Part shown: positions 12,501 to 25,600 of the stretch, one piece after another
Layout: every line of letters begins with the position of its first letter
Numbering within the stretch: position 1 is the first letter of the stretch
Source: Scatophagus argus
Lineage: Eukaryota > Chordata > Actinopteri > Scatophagidae
Assembly (NCBI RefSeq): GCF_020382885.2
Contig: NC_058511.1
Span: forward strand, 16,668,504-16,732,503
Reading direction: 5' to 3'
DNA length: 64,000 nucleotides
Program-made: the position numbers and the translations under genes
Notes under the pieces: generated by a model
Told to the model about the DNA's origin: nothing
Seen by the model: only the letters and a program-made list of their open reading frames with translations
Database searches by the model: none

Positions 12501-14057
12501 CTCACTACATATGAACACGTCGCACAAATAATATATATAGATATATAAATATGAATATATATTTAAATTATTCAAAGATCAACTGCCAAAATGTGAAGTG
12601 TGCAAAGTATTTTCCATACACTTTCATTCTACTGGAGCTTGCGCATCAGTGATGTGCTACGTTGAATTTGCCGCTACTCTATTTATCGTTCCGAGTTTAC
12701 TGATGCTAGCTGTATGTGTTTCATAATACTGAGTAATGTCAACTGAACCAAATTCCTATGATAATGTATCTGCCTCCACTAAGACACTCTATCCATCGTC
12801 TGAAATATTAGCCCTCGAAGAGATGGATTAGCGTTTGTCCAACTTTTCCTTCCAAAACATGCTTGTACTGTCAGTAAAGAAAAATGTAAACGTAGTTAAT
12901 TTGCATGCCTTTAGGTTCTGCCTTAAAGATCTCCTCATTTTGCATCCTGTAATCGCAGACAGAAAGCCTTATCAAAGCGGTGTGGTGAACTTGGGCAAAA
13001 CCGTGAGAAAAGATTTTTACCGATTAGGGAGGAAAAAAAAAAAACTGCAGTAGGTCCTTTTACAAGTATCCTTGTATGGGATGTAAATTTTCGTGATCTG
13101 TCAAGACGTTTTTCTTTTGACTGCTTTAACTGTGGGAGCATGTTTCCTTGTAGATTAGCTGTAGTATATGTTGCTAATAACTGAATCCCTGCCCCTTTGC
13201 ATTTAAACACACCATCTCATTACAAATGAGCAGATGTTGAATGCGGACGAATCCACCCAGAGATAAAAAGAGACAAACCGGTTCATTGTTGAAACAAATG
13301 GACTGGAAGCAAGTGAGATCAAACTTTTCCCTGAAGATTCCCTGGAGAATGAATGACACTCCCCTTAGCTGGAACTAAATTAGATTAGACAGAAGAACTA
13401 AGCATTCATCTATAATTGCAATGCATTCTTATCAAGCTTAGTTATAACCCATGTGTCACCATCACATTCATGTTTTCTTTTCCCCCCAATTAGCCTGCAG
13501 GTTGCATATCAGTGTGATTAATTAAGAGGAATTTTTAGACTCTTAGCGCTGAGGGAGAGAAGAAATAATGCATTTTAACTTTCATGTTTGTGTTTTTTTT
13601 CAGTGGAAGTAAAGGAATGCTAAGCAGTGAGAGGAGCAGTGAATGGTGTTTCAATATACACTGTAACTAGCGGAGGACAGGACGCCTCTTACTGTAAAGG
13701 CGTGTTTTTACCAGGTTGGACAATTCGCCCTCTCTAACCCTTGAAATATTTCTCTCCCCAGTCAGTCAATCTTTTTGTACTTTTTTACTCCCCTCTCTCA
13801 CACAGTGTACGCGTACTGATGAACACTAAATGTAGAGAAGTTCAGTGTGGTACCTCCAAAAAAAAAAAAAAAAAGAAAAAAAATTTAAAAAGATCTGAAA
13901 ATAACCCGTAAGCCCACATGTATCGTTAAATAGGGTTAGGGTTAGTTTAATCCTGTCTGAAAGCACCGCAGACACTCCAACCTGCATTAATACCCCAGTG
14001 TTTTAAGAGCTTAAGGAGGTTAAAGAAGATGTGACATGTCATAACATACAGTATTGC

Positions 14058-14063
14058 AATAAA
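14058..14063 (+). terminator. vsnl1: Probable poly(A) signal of vsnl1
   Basis: Canonical AATAAA in TGCAATAAAGATCC, downstream of the last vsnl1 exon and with no competing gene on this strand. Confidence 0.45.
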
Positions 14064-14724
14064 GATCCAGCATACCAGTCCATCGTCATCCGTCAGCAGT
14101 GTGACCTGTCCCCTGTCACTTTCTAATCTGAACTTCTTTACTTAAACATCCTTGGGCAGACAATGTTCCTAATTCCAACTCTGTTATTACTATTATTATT
14201 GCTATCAAGATACCAAATGTAAGCAAAGGCAAACGTGTACAAGGATTCTTTTGTAGCATGTATTGTGTCCCTGACGACATGGCTGCACTACTCCCTGTGT
14301 TGTGATTTAATCTAATAAAAGGAACTCTATGGGCTCTGGTCTGCTGACTCATCCCTTCAAGCAGCATCTATATATCGTAGATCTACACCTTGACTAGTGG
14401 TTGACTAGTGACTTTTACTTTTATTTTTACCTAATAATTTTCAGTTTTACTTTTGACTAATCATTGAAATTGTTTATCCATTACTTACATAGCTTATTTT
14501 AGTTTTCACTTCTCTTTACACTTGCTTATTAATTTTAGATTATTTCTGTGGCAAAGTGTTTCAACAGACACAGGTCAGTAGGTGAATCCTGTGCTGTCGG
14601 CCTAGTGTAGACAGCCTTCCCACTGGCTTTTGTGACAAAAAATATAAAAAATAAATAAAAGTAGGTGGCCCAGTTAAACAATTTATTTCCACACAGTCAT
14701 TGCCCCTGTAGTAATCACGCTGTG

Positions 14725-14811
14725 TACTTAAATACATTTCTATTTTATGTTATACTTCTACTTCACAACATTTCAGAGGGAAATATTTTTTTTACTTTAC
14801 CAGATTTAAAC
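14725..14811 (+). repeat. Left half of an older dispersed repeat, split by a Tc1-like insertion
   Basis: The stretch 'tacttctacttcacaacatt' followed by 'tcagagggaaatatt' belongs to a common fish repeat. Its continuation, 'tctttgcagattcagatttt', resumes at about 15389 after the Tc1-like remnant. A second copy of the same family lies at 54464-54650. Confidence 0.6.
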
Positions 14812-15365
14812 TATATAGACAAAAGTATTGGGACCCACCTCTTTATTACGAATTCAGATGTGGTGTGGGGATGTTTTTCAGGCATTGGGCTTGTTCCCTT
14901 ACTTCCAGTGAAGGCAAATCTTAATGCCTCAGCATACCAAGACATTTTGGACAATGCTATGCTTCCAATTCTGTGGCAACAGTTTGGTGAAGGTCCTTTT
15001 CTATTCCAGCATGACTGTGTCCCAGTGCACAAAGCAAAGTCCATAAAGACGTGGTTGGATGAGTTTGGTGTGGAAGAATTTGACTGGCCCACACAGAGTC
15101 CTGACCTCAACCCCACTGAACACCTTTGGGATGAACTGGAATAGAGACTATGAGTCAGCCCTTTCGGTCCAACAACAGTGTCTGACCTCACAAATGCTCT
15201 ACCGCATGAATGGGCAAAAATCCCCACAGAAACACCAAGAGTGAAAGCTATTGTAGCTGCCTAGAGAGGACCAAATCCATATTAACGTCTGTGTATTTAG
15301 AGTATGATGTCATTGAAGTCCCTGTCTGTGTTATGAACAGGTGTCCCAATGCTTTTGTCTATATA
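14812..15365 (+). mobile_element. Tc1-like DNA transposon remnant with paired TIRs
   Basis: Terminal inverted repeats of 23 bp, beginning TATATAGACAAAAG, lie at 14812-14834 and 15343-15365 with one mismatch, and the element sits at a TA, as Tc1/mariner insertions do. The 554 bp interior retains the C-terminal half of a DDE transposase on the plus strand. It shows the word FQHDCVPVHKA (the second catalytic Asp region), DWPTQSPDLNPTEHLWDELE with the last catalytic Glu, and upstream VVWGCFSGIG. The DNA-binding half and first catalytic Asp are gone, so the copy cannot be autonomous. The frame is open from before the left TIR to a stop at 15144. It is inserted in an older repeat (14725-15480). Confidence 0.85.
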
Positions 15366-15480
15366 CTGCATCTGATAGCTGTTGTTCTTTGCAGATTCAG
15401 ATTTTACAAGTAAAACACATGATCAGAGTATCATACCTCATTACAAATTACAGCAAAATTACCAATTAATATTAGCCACA
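15366..15480 (+). repeat. Right half of the older repeat split by the Tc1-like insertion
   Basis: Continues the family of 14725-14811 with 'ctgatagctgttgttctttg' and 'cagattcagattttacaagt', then 'aaaacacatgatcag'. The right end is approximate. Confidence 0.55.
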
Positions 15481-16110
15481 GTTTACAACATGAAAATTGT
15501 GCTTAAACGAGAATTTCTACCATTTTACTCATGTGCCATGAGTAAAAGAAATTTTGGAAAATCATGAAAAATGTCCATCCAATTTTATCAGTCCAACTCT
15601 CAAATACATTCAGTTTACTATCAGGAAAAGAAGCTGGAACTAGGCACTACTAGGAAATTTTGTTTTAGCTTTACTTTTAGTACTTTTGTTAATTATATGT
15701 TGTTGATCAGACTGCTTATACTTTACTTAATCACTTTAAATTGTAGCTGATCTATGTTTATCTTCCTTTCTGTTAATGTACTTTTTAGATAACAGTGGTA
15801 GACAACTAAATGGAATGAATGCCTTCTGTTTATCCATGACTCTCTGGTGCGATATCATGCATTACAAAGAGTTCACATGTAGGCTTGTGCCCTCACAGAT
15901 GTACAGCCAATTTCAAACTAAACCTCCAGAGACTGCATCATCACAAGCTGTTTGAAGCTTCAGGCAACCCAAGAATCTGGCAACCCCACTAACCTCTGCA
16001 CGACTGTGGAAAATACATATGGTTTATTAATTTAAATGGGTTCACAGAAAGGGCAGCACTTCTGTTACGTTATAGCTACAGTACGTTAAAAAGGGAGGCG
16101 ACAGGAGCTT
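15481..16110. other. Intergenic stretch between vsnl1 and sf3b6
   Basis: AT-rich DNA with no frame that resembles a known protein. Parts near 15650-15740 look like further decayed repeat. I see no RNA gene. Confidence 0.5.
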
Positions 16111-16124
16111 TTAGAAAAGGAACA

Positions 16125-16130
16125 TTTATT
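16125..16130 (-). terminator. sf3b6: Probable poly(A) signal of sf3b6
   Basis: AATAAA on the minus strand (TTTATT on the plus), about 500 bp past the sf3b6 stop, giving a plausible 3'UTR. Confidence 0.5.
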
Positions 16131-16626
16131 GTACAGAAACCATTTACTGTACAGTCAGCATGTATGAGCTCTAATTCATATCACACTTTGCAGGGCTGTA
16201 GTTAGCTTCAAATTAAACAACTGTATAAAGTAGAAGTGAAAACTAAAAGAGAGATATCTTTCCCTAGGTGAATATGATGACCACTCACTATCTAAATCCT
16301 TTTAAACCTTGTTTCTTACTCAAGGGTTTGTCTCACCTGTCAATCACTTCGGCTGAACGCCAACCAACATCTCAAAGGTTTATTTTGAATGCCACACAAC
16401 TGCTCACTGCCCTGACTCAGACTCACAAGGTCTAGGCAGTGATCAGACATATTTGATGAAGTAAATAATAAACAAACTCCCACTCAACTTCTAATTTCAA
16501 CAAAATCTTTAAAAAAAAAAGAACATTTTACACAACTGTATAATACCAGCATGTACAGATAGAAAAGAGAAGATTCTGGACATGGATGTAGAAGGGGTCG
16601 TGGTAGGGGATGAGTTCTTCCAAATG

Positions 16627-18393
16627 TTATTTTGGAGGGTCTGTGTTGATGCCATATTTCTCTTTTAGAAGTTTCAGCTGTTCCTCTTTTTTCTTTGTAT
16701 CCATCTTTTGGAAAGCCTGCAAAGAGAGTTGATAAAACAGAAAATCTAGTTAAATTTGGAATAGCTGCATGAATATGTATGCTTGCATATTCTAGTGATT
16801 CAAAACTTTTATTTTGTTTAAATTCCACAAACATTATTTTCGGCTGACTGAAGCTTATTCCACAATTACTGTTTGACCCAACGACCCCAAAAAACACTAA
16901 AATGCTCATACATACTCTGTTTGCATTGTAGTAGAGGACCACCAGGTAACGGTTGCAGACATTGAAGCCTGACAGATGGTCGCAGGCATTCTTGGCATCA
17001 AAGATGTCTTCATAAACCACATAAGCTGTTCCTCTTGTTTCAGGTGTATTACCCCTGAGAAGCAAGCAAGCGCAAAACACACACAAAGTGACCACAAGAC
17101 CATTATCTTCAGAGTCTAAGGGTTTGTAACGTTTACACGCAACATAAAAAGACATTTTAATGGAATCAAAGCAGTTTGAAATTTCGTGCAGTATATTATA
17201 CAATATGTAAATGTACATCTGACTCTTACTGATCTAGAAATCTTTGTAACATCAAAAGTTGCATATGCTCTTATATATTCTGACCATCCCCCTCCACCCA
17301 ATGTTTTCATACCATTTCACTAAAATTATGATTTTTGTGTGTGCGTGGGGGGGGGGGGTTGCATCCATTTAAGCTTTAGAATAGCAATAAAAGGCTTCAT
17401 TAACTGAAGGGGGTTGTGTGTGTGTCATTTTAATAACATAACAGGTTGTCAGTGTTGTATCTGGTCTTGCATATCCTTCTCATTACCAAGTGTCTTCTAT
17501 GATGATTAAATCTCAATTCTTGTTAAGCAGTCCCCCCCCCATGTCAACCAGATATCTATTATATATAAAACTTACGTTCTGATTTGACGTATTGGTCCAT
17601 ATTTCCCAAAGATATCATACATTTCCTCAGCTGTGATCTTATAAGGAAGGTTTCTGACGTAAAGGATTCTGTTCACTTCTGGAGGTAATCGTATCTGTAA
17701 CATACAACAAGAAAAAACGCAAGCGTTAAACATCTTGTTGATATTGGGTGACTGGATAAAATACATAGGAGTCGATGAGAATGCAATACAGTCCTCTAAT
17801 ATCCGACATAACGACCAGTGGTTAGGCAATTCTAGTTAAGAGAAATTCGTGTCACACATGTAGTATACTTTCAATGCTTCTAAATGTCCATAGATGCTTT
17901 CAAGTGCCATCATTTTGATTAGCTATTAGATTAATATATTTTAGATGACTATTGATGTTTTACTGGGCAACAAAGCGTTGGGTATCTCCTACCCGTAGAT
18001 TACATTAAGCTACGTTACTAGCTACTGTACTGACGATTCAATACACTACACATAGCAAGCTAGCGCATTATCGACCAGTGATTTAGTGTTTACAAAAGTG
18101 TACGAGTTGCCACATGTGTAAAAACACAATTTCAGACCTAAAATCCCAAAAAAAGTCTCCTGAATAACTAGAAGTGATGTACTGCTTCAAAAATGTTCAA
18201 AATGTAAACAAGTTATTAAGCAGTGCGACTGTTTTCCGTTCCTTAGCATGCTAAGCGGCTAACAGTATGCTAAAGTTGGCTTACGCTACCGACTAGACTG
18301 ACCAAGCTAATATCATTGGTTATGTTCAACACAAAATACACAAACCGACGCATTCAAACTTACATTAGCACGCTTCGCTGCTTGCATAGCCAT
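16627..18393 (-). CDS. sf3b6: Splicing factor 3B subunit 6 (SF3b p14)
   Basis: A subunit of the U2 snRNP SF3b complex that contacts the branch-point adenosine through an RRM. Four coding exons on the minus strand, in transcript order: 18364-18393, 17576-17694, 16916-17054 and 16627-16716. All junctions are GT-AG with matching phase, giving 125 residues, the same length as the human protein. The RRM spans about residues 19-93, with RNP2 ILYVRNL including Tyr22 and RNP1-like GTAYVVYED. The C-terminus reads [10 protein letters not shown]. Compared with human, residue 50, whose codon is split by the second intron, is Thr rather than Val. The start is supported by the conserved N-terminus [10 protein letters not shown]. 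Its ATG faces away from tdrd6. Confidence 0.97.
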
Positions 18394-20560
18394 GATGAAA
18401 TATTTTTATGAGCAACTAACACCGCTGAAAAACAAGCACGCAGTTCCCCAGCTCTTCACTCCTCCCTTCAAAATGGCAACTGTCGCTAATAGGTGACGAA
18501 TTTCCGGTTTCCGACTGAATGCCTGGACCCAAATATGACGTAGTGCTGCCCCACACAGAACGACTGTAGACACGATCACAGGCCAACAGTGGCGCTAACA
18601 TCACCTATAACTCTATAATTTAAGTGTTTATAATTGGAAACAACCCCCAAGTCTGAACATTTTGTGGTCACGTGCTCACATGGTGCGCGTTAAAGAACAT
18701 CCACATGATTGTCAACACCCGAGGTTTCCCCAAAGGACCCTGCATTGTAAACAGATTAATAATTATTATTCACTTCACCTGTCAGTGGTGTTAACGATGT
18801 GGTTGATCGGTGGATCCTCCCATGGCACGTGAGCAGGCCATTTTCACAGTCATTTTGATGTTTCACAGTGTTACAAACACAGGTGTAGGTAATCAACTCA
18901 ATGGTGGCTGAATTACATTTAGTTGCTTTGGTTTCAAGTAATGCGTATGCTGTGACATCTGTGCTTTTTGTACCATGACAAAGCTGTATGTTGCTGCAAA
19001 GGCATTTTGTATAGGTCAGTCGCTTTAAGTGATAGTTTTCATCAAAATCTATGGAGAAAATAATTGTGTGTGATATTTATTGCTGATTCCAAGTTCAACC
19101 AACGAGAAGGAATTTTTCTCCACACTGAATCCACAGACTTTGTAAAGATCACAGCGTTTTGGTAGGACAGCTATCACAAAGGGGAAAAAAGTCCTTGCTT
19201 CACTGTTTCAGGAATTTACTTTATCCATTGTTGATTATTATATTCTTTGTTTTACTGTATATTTACAAAGTGATTTACCCAGGGAGTAAGAATAACTCTA
19301 AGCAAAGTCAACAAACAGGTATGACACGAGTACAATAAACATTTGATGTTTGATTTCATTATGTTGCATTGGCTCCCTCTAGTGGTGTAGTTTAGTAAGG
19401 GATAGGGCTGAATGGATTGCATGGTATTTACCCTATGTTTTTGAGCCATATCTTGGCATCTTGTCATTTGGAAATGGGACAGTACTCAGTTGATACTAAT
19501 AAGTTTCCATAAGTATGAGTCTAGTAAATCCAGTAGTCATCCTACTATTTTACTTTCTTTGTCATGTGGTGATTCCATTCTTCCCTTTCTTTTACTTTCA
19601 GTGAGCTGAAAATGTTTGCAAATTTGATGTTGATTGTCCATCTACAGGTACTGAGTTTCAATAGAAAAAAAACATAAATAGTCTACTCCATATGTATATT
19701 TGATACTTGCAGAGTCAGGGCAAATTAGATTTGCTCAAGGTGATTAGGTAGAAATAAATTAATGACAGGTCATGTGTTAAGTGGAGATCCACATAAAGCA
19801 AAACATCAGGGAACATCAAGGTAGGGGTAATACTTTGAACTGAAAAATTATAAAAAGAACCTGATTTTTACTGCTGGGGGGGCTTGCTTTGCTTGCTTTA
19901 TTTTAGTTGGTGTATTAGTTGTGCAATACAAAAGGATAGTTATGTAATGGTTAAGCCAAACAAAACGTTACTGACACTAAATCATGTTACTGCTCTTTTC
20001 CACAAACAGTGTTTAATTCACAAGATGTTTAAACACACTTCTAGTGCTGTTTCTTCTAGGTCTATATTTATCTGCGCTCAGGGATCAGCTCCTTTGCTTT
20101 CATCCTGTGTGTGCAAAGGAAGGTTCTGGTGAAATAATTCCTGATGCAACACTTTCTTCATTGCTCCTTCACAAATGCTTCTGAACCACAACATATCAGT
20201 TCAGTAAACATTCATTTGTTTCGAAGCAAATCCTCACGTCCTCACCCATTTCCAAATTTATGCATGAAAAGAAAATTACATAAATAAAACTAACCCCTCT
20301 CTCTCTATATATAAATATATATATACATATATCTCAACATAGGATTCAAGGAACTTTATTGTCATACCAGCTCACAGAGAGATAATATATTGTAATGAAT
20401 CAAACTGTACGGTCATTTCTTTCTTTTGTAACAACCTGTTTCTATGAAAATGACTTGACTCTTGTATCACTTTTTTTCAAGGCAGAACCAACTGAAGTGA
20501 GTACCGTGTAAGAAAAAAAATAAAATAAATAATAATAATAATAATAATAGCGTTTAGGTG
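18394..20560. other. Intergenic region between sf3b6 and tdrd6
   Basis: The first 150 bp or so should hold the sf3b6 promoter and 5'UTR. Beyond that I see no coding frame. It contains a 36 bp repeat fragment (20341-20376), an AT microsatellite (about 20303-20335) and an AAT-rich run (20521-20551). Confidence 0.6.
20341..20376 (+). repeat. 36 bp fragment of a dispersed fish repeat
   Basis: Identical over 36 bases to 53453-53488; the core word is 'aactttattgtcataccag'. Both copies begin at the same base, AGGATTCAAG, which suggests a real element end. Confidence 0.7.
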
Positions 20561-20938
20561 TGTGACAGACCACAACGACGATAGTTCCGGGTCAGGGATG
20601 GGGAAAAAGGGGCAAAACGTTGAGAGTTTTTGGCACGCACGTTTTGGGCTGCTGAACTAACTAACCGTTCCTTTCTAACGTTGTTTGCTATGGAGTTTGT
20701 ATCTCTACTAAAATACTTTCGGGAGCAGTTGAACGGATCATCTATTGCAATAGTCGGCATCGGTAGAAAAGCGCTGACACTGGCTAGCTATATCTGAAAA
20801 ACTTAGGTAGTGGGAACAACTTTTGCGCCGCCGCTGAATGCGTGTTTGCTAGGTCAACGTTACTTTGGTAAACCTGCGCTAACACCGCCATCTTTTATTT
20901 GAGAAGATTCGGTCTCCCGGATTAAAACGTGTGAGTTA
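20560..20938 (+). promoter_or_regulatory. tdrd6: Probable tdrd6 promoter and noncoding first exon
   Basis: This stretch is richer in CG dinucleotides than its surroundings and ends in a strong donor, ACGT/GTGAGT, at 20931. The coding exon of tdrd6 is preceded by an acceptor, TGTGTCCAG, ending at 22556, so a noncoding first exon splicing 20930 to 22557 is likely. AACGG words occur in it; A-MYB, which drives many piRNA-pathway genes in vertebrate testis, binds such sites, but the word is short and this remains inference. Confidence 0.45.
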
Positions 20939-22633
20939 ATATGTGCTAACTGTTTTTGGGGTGTTGCGTTTGTTTAAGTCTAAGTGACAGGGCAGCCATC
21001 ATGATAGTTTGACCGTATGTAATTTAGCATCTGTAATTTTAAACTACCAATTAACTTTCGGATTCAAATGTCTGCATAGCCGGAGTGTGTTAACGTGAAC
21101 GGCAGTTGCTAATTTAGATAGTTAATATTAGCAAATATGTGCTAGCTACATCTGAATTTAGCCCTAGCCATCATTAAACAAAATTCACGCCTTTGTTGTG
21201 AAAAAGTTTAATTTAAAGGTGGAGGTTTGCCATTATTTTGCTGGGAAATCTGTGGAATGAATCATTCCTATTTATGATTGTAAAAATAAATTAAAAAAAA
21301 GTTGTTTAGCCTAACGTTAAATAACCGCTAAAACCGCTCAAAACAAAATGTGTTATTTGCTAGCTTTAGTTACTTCATGACTGGTCTCAGCTGTTCATCC
21401 TTAATTCTATAACGGTACTTCTGTTTGGAGTTGAAACCATATGGCACAGTCTAGTTCATGTCATTCACTTAATTAACTTATATGTGTGCTTTGGGCCTCA
21501 ACTTTTTTAGATTTCCCACTGCATCTGCCCTCGGCAGGATTTTTAGAAGCTCCTTTGTCTCCTGTGAACATCAAAACAAACACAGTGAGTATTTTGGCAG
21601 AATTTTCTTACGTGCATTAACCAGTTTTCAGAATGTGGTGGTTTCAAGATGTGTACACCTTGTTGTTTGTTGGTATTTCTCTGTTTATTATAGGACTCTA
21701 CCACAATTTATGATCTGTGGACCACTACTCACATCTTTGATTTGCTCAGTAATTTCTGAGGCTGTAGCTTGTAATAGTTTAACTAGTCAAATTATTATAA
21801 CAAGCTATTATCATACTTAAATAATAATTAGAATACAAATGAGTTAAATGGAAATGGAAATTAAGTCTGCTTATCGGAATATTAGGATTGTACACATTAC
21901 TGGTTATTCTGTGTATGGCAAATAAAGTTAGGGATCAGAACTGTTTTTGATTGCTAACAGATTCAAATGCATGAATGTCTTTATTAGTTAAATATGTCTA
22001 TGAAAACATACTATTATTCAGATGTGTAACAATCAGTGAATTGACAGACAGTTATAAACCCAAAGCAAAAATAAAACTTTTGTTAGTTCCTTAAATGGAA
22101 GCATTTGCTTTTTTCTTTATAATTAAGGATAGTGGTAAAAGAGGCAATTTGAAAACACTTTAGGCTCTGTGAAATTATGGTAAGCATCAACCCTTTCTAT
22201 ACTCAGTAATTAACCGTGGAAATAATCAGCAGATTAATAATGACAAAATCATTAGTTGCAGTCTTACTGTTAATGTGGCAAGAACTGAACAGTAAAAAGA
22301 TTGACTGAAAATAATAATTTTTTGTCAGTGATAATTTGCTGCATTTTTGTCTTTTTGTCTTGTCTTAAAGTAAACTACATAGCTTTAGATTAGACAAAAT
22401 AAGCAATATGATGTCATTTGTCTAAAGAAGTTGTCATTGTTACTTGGGGGGTAATATGCAGATTAATTGGTAATGACAAATGTTCTTTACAGTCCATGAT
22501 AAGAAATGTTTAAATAATTGCTTCTCTGTATGTGTATGTTGTGTGCTTGTGTCCAGTTAACATCCAGTGCTCACACAGCTATGTTGAGAGAAATGATAAG
22601 TCCTGGATAGCTGAAATTCTTGAAACTGCCAAA

Positions 22634-25600
22634 ATGTCTTCAGTGCTGGGACTTCCTGCACGAGGAACAGATGTCACAATTCTCATAACCAAAGTCCACT
22701 TGCATCCCCTTTGTTCACTTGTGGAGTTCTGGGGAAAATTTAGCCAGGAGAGGACGGCAGATTATGAGCGCCTGGCCAATGACATTCAGTCTCCTGGAAA
22801 CACATTTCAAGAATTTGAAGGAAATCCTGGTGACCTGTGCTTGGTTCAGATAGATGGTACTTGGAACAGGTCTCGCATTGTCTCAAGAAATGGTCCAAAA
22901 TACACTGTGTTCCTCATTGACAAAACAGTGACACATAGCACCAGCGCAAGTAATCTAGCACAGGGTAAGAAGAAGTATTTCCACCTGCCACCCGAAGTGG
23001 AATATTGCGTGCTAGCTAATGTGTTACCACTCTCACCTGAGAACAGATGGTCTCCAATGGCTCTTGAATTTCTGAGATCTCTTTCTGGAAAGTCTGTAAA
23101 GGCACATGTGCAAGATGTACTGATAGCGCACAGAACATTTCTCCTGCACATCCCTTGTATATCCAAACGAATGTTCGAGGTTGGATTTGCCAAGTGGCTC
23201 TCTCCCAATGTGTTTCAGGACTTATATCTTATGTTACTGCAATCTCATATTGAAGTGTCTCCAGAGTCGCGGCAGATCTCCATAGGAGCAGATGAGCAGT
23301 TGAACAATCAAGAGTTCTTCATGTACCCAGAACTGCCAGCGGGAATTGTGGAGACTGTCATAGTCATGAATGTGAATGATCCACAGTGTATATTTTGCCA
23401 ATTGAAGGTGTTTTCAAAAGACTTGGAGAAACTCTCAGAGCAAATCAGACAGTGCTGTGAGAACAGTATGACCAACTGCATTGTAGGTCCCAAAATGATT
23501 GGGTTTCCGTGTGCTGCAAGAGGAAGTGATGGCAGATGGTACCGCTCTGTTCTGCAACAGGTATTCCCAATCAGCAAAGTGGTGGAAGTGTTGAAAGTTG
23601 ACTATGGAACCAAAGAGTTTGTTCAAGTGAAAAATGTAAGACCACTTGCTGCAGAGTTCTTCAGGGTGCCTGTTGTAACTTACGCCTGCTCCCTTTATGG
23701 TATCACTGACAAGAGAGCTGAATGGACAAGCAGCCAGATTGACTATCTCAGGACCCTTGTTTTGTACAAGACAGTGATTGCCAAATTTGAGTACCAGAGC
23801 ACCTCTGAGGGTGTTCACTATGTCACGCTCTATGGAGATGAAAACACAAACATAAACAGTTTGTTTGTCTCCAAGGAGAGCTGCTTGCTGGAGTGGAAAA
23901 AAACACTTGGAGATTTTGCCATCCAGAGCACTGCAAACCTCCCCCAGCATCCAGCACAAGCAAGGACTCCTTATGTTGAGGGAAAAGAAGACAAAGGAAG
24001 AGTGGAGAAGTTGCCAGTTGAAGACCTCTCTCTCAGATCATCTCACACGGCAGTAGTTCAGTATATACGTGACCCATCAGAGTTTTGGGTCCGAACACAG
24101 AACTATGCAAATGAGTTAGATAAACTGGATCGTATCTACCATCTCTGCAAAGATTCAGTGAATAAAGATGTGGTCAGAAATCCACCTGTTGGCCTCTACT
24201 GTCTTGCCAAGGCAGAAGATGGTGTTTTCTACAGAGCAACTGTGGTTGAGGTTGGTGAGACACAAATCAAGGTGTTCTTTGTTGATTATGGGAACACTGA
24301 AGTGGTTGACAGGAGCAACATCAAGAACCTTCCTGATGATTTCAGAAAGCTTCCATGTCTTGCAGTGAAATGCACCCTGGCTGGTATCAGGCCAAAAGAT
24401 GGGAGGTGGAGTCAAAATGCTTGTGAGTTTTTCATCAAAGCAGTCACAGATAAAACACTAAATGTACGTGTGATAGCAAAATACGATGAGAGCTATGTTG
24501 TCCAGCTAACAGATCCTAAAGTAAAGGGAGAAAAAGATCTTAGTACACTGATGTGGTTTTCTGGCCTTGCTGAAAGGACTGAGACAAAGAGACAACCCAA
24601 AGCCAAAATGACCATGCAACCTACTATTCTCCCCACGCAACCTCCACATGCCAGACTCTCGGGTGTCTACATGAACAATGAAATGTCTTTCCAGACCCCA
24701 AATACAGTTGGCCCTGCCAGTAATCGAAGAAGGATTCCTACATTTAAGGAGCTCATGTTTCCCATCGGAAGTGTCTTTGAAGTCATTGTGTCCCACATTG
24801 AAAGCCCAAATGACTTCTGGTGCCAACTAGTACAAAATGCAGAAAACTTGAAGTTTCTCATGCATAACATACAGACACATTATGCAAGCAGTGAGTTTCA
24901 GCCTCTTGAAGAAGGAGCTTGTGTAGCTCGCCATCCTGATAATGGAATATGGTACAGGGCCCTTGTAATTCACAAACATGAAGCGCCTCATGTTGATGTG
25001 TTGTTTGTTGACTACGGCCAGAAGGAGACAGTCTCCCTCTATGACCTGCGGAGGATCAGCCCTGAATACCTCACTCTGCAGGGACAAGCTATTCGGTGCA
25101 GTCTGTTAAACCATGTTGACCCCACATCTGTCACAAATGAGTGGAATGCAGAAGCAATAGGAAGGTTCCACAGCCTTGTGGAAACTGCTGCATTCAACTT
25201 TGGGATTTTGAAGTGCACCATATATGCTGTAATGTGCAGTGAGCAAATGACTGTTTTCAACATTGTGGATCTAGAAACTCCCTTTGAGAGCATCTCCACC
25301 AGTATGGTCAGTCTGTTCAAACCTCCTAAGAAAGACAATGGGCCATTTTTCCATCTGAACACATACTATTACTCGGCACACAAGATCAAACTTGGAACAG
25401 AGGAACAGGTCACAGTAACAAGTGTGAACAGTGTCAGTCAGTTCTACTGCCAGTTCCAAAGGAATGCTGATATGATAAAAGATCTCAAGATCAAAGTGAA
25501 CAGTCTCTGCCAACAGTTGGAGAATATAAAGGTCCCGGCAGTCTTTGGAACTTTGTGTTTTGCGAAGTACACAGATGGGCAGTGGTACAGGGGAGAGATC

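Larger units (their letters stand above)
12205..14085 (+). other. vsnl1: vsnl1 3' untranslated region (inferred)
   Basis: No coding sequence follows the TAG. The stretch holds a CA microsatellite (12464-12497), AT-rich DNA, long A runs near 13859 and a well-placed AATAAA at 14058-14063 that would end a 3'UTR of about 1.9 kb. The true cleavage site is not known; an earlier site could be used. Confidence 0.5.

Noticed and set aside
13932-13948. Two TTAGGG units, as in a telomere
   Set aside because: Only about two units in ordinary A/T-rich 3'UTR-like DNA; far too short for an interstitial telomere tract.
22532-22633. Upstream ATG extending tdrd6 by 34 residues
   Set aside because: The stretch contains a splice acceptor ending at 22556 and the added residues do not resemble any TDRD6 N-terminus.
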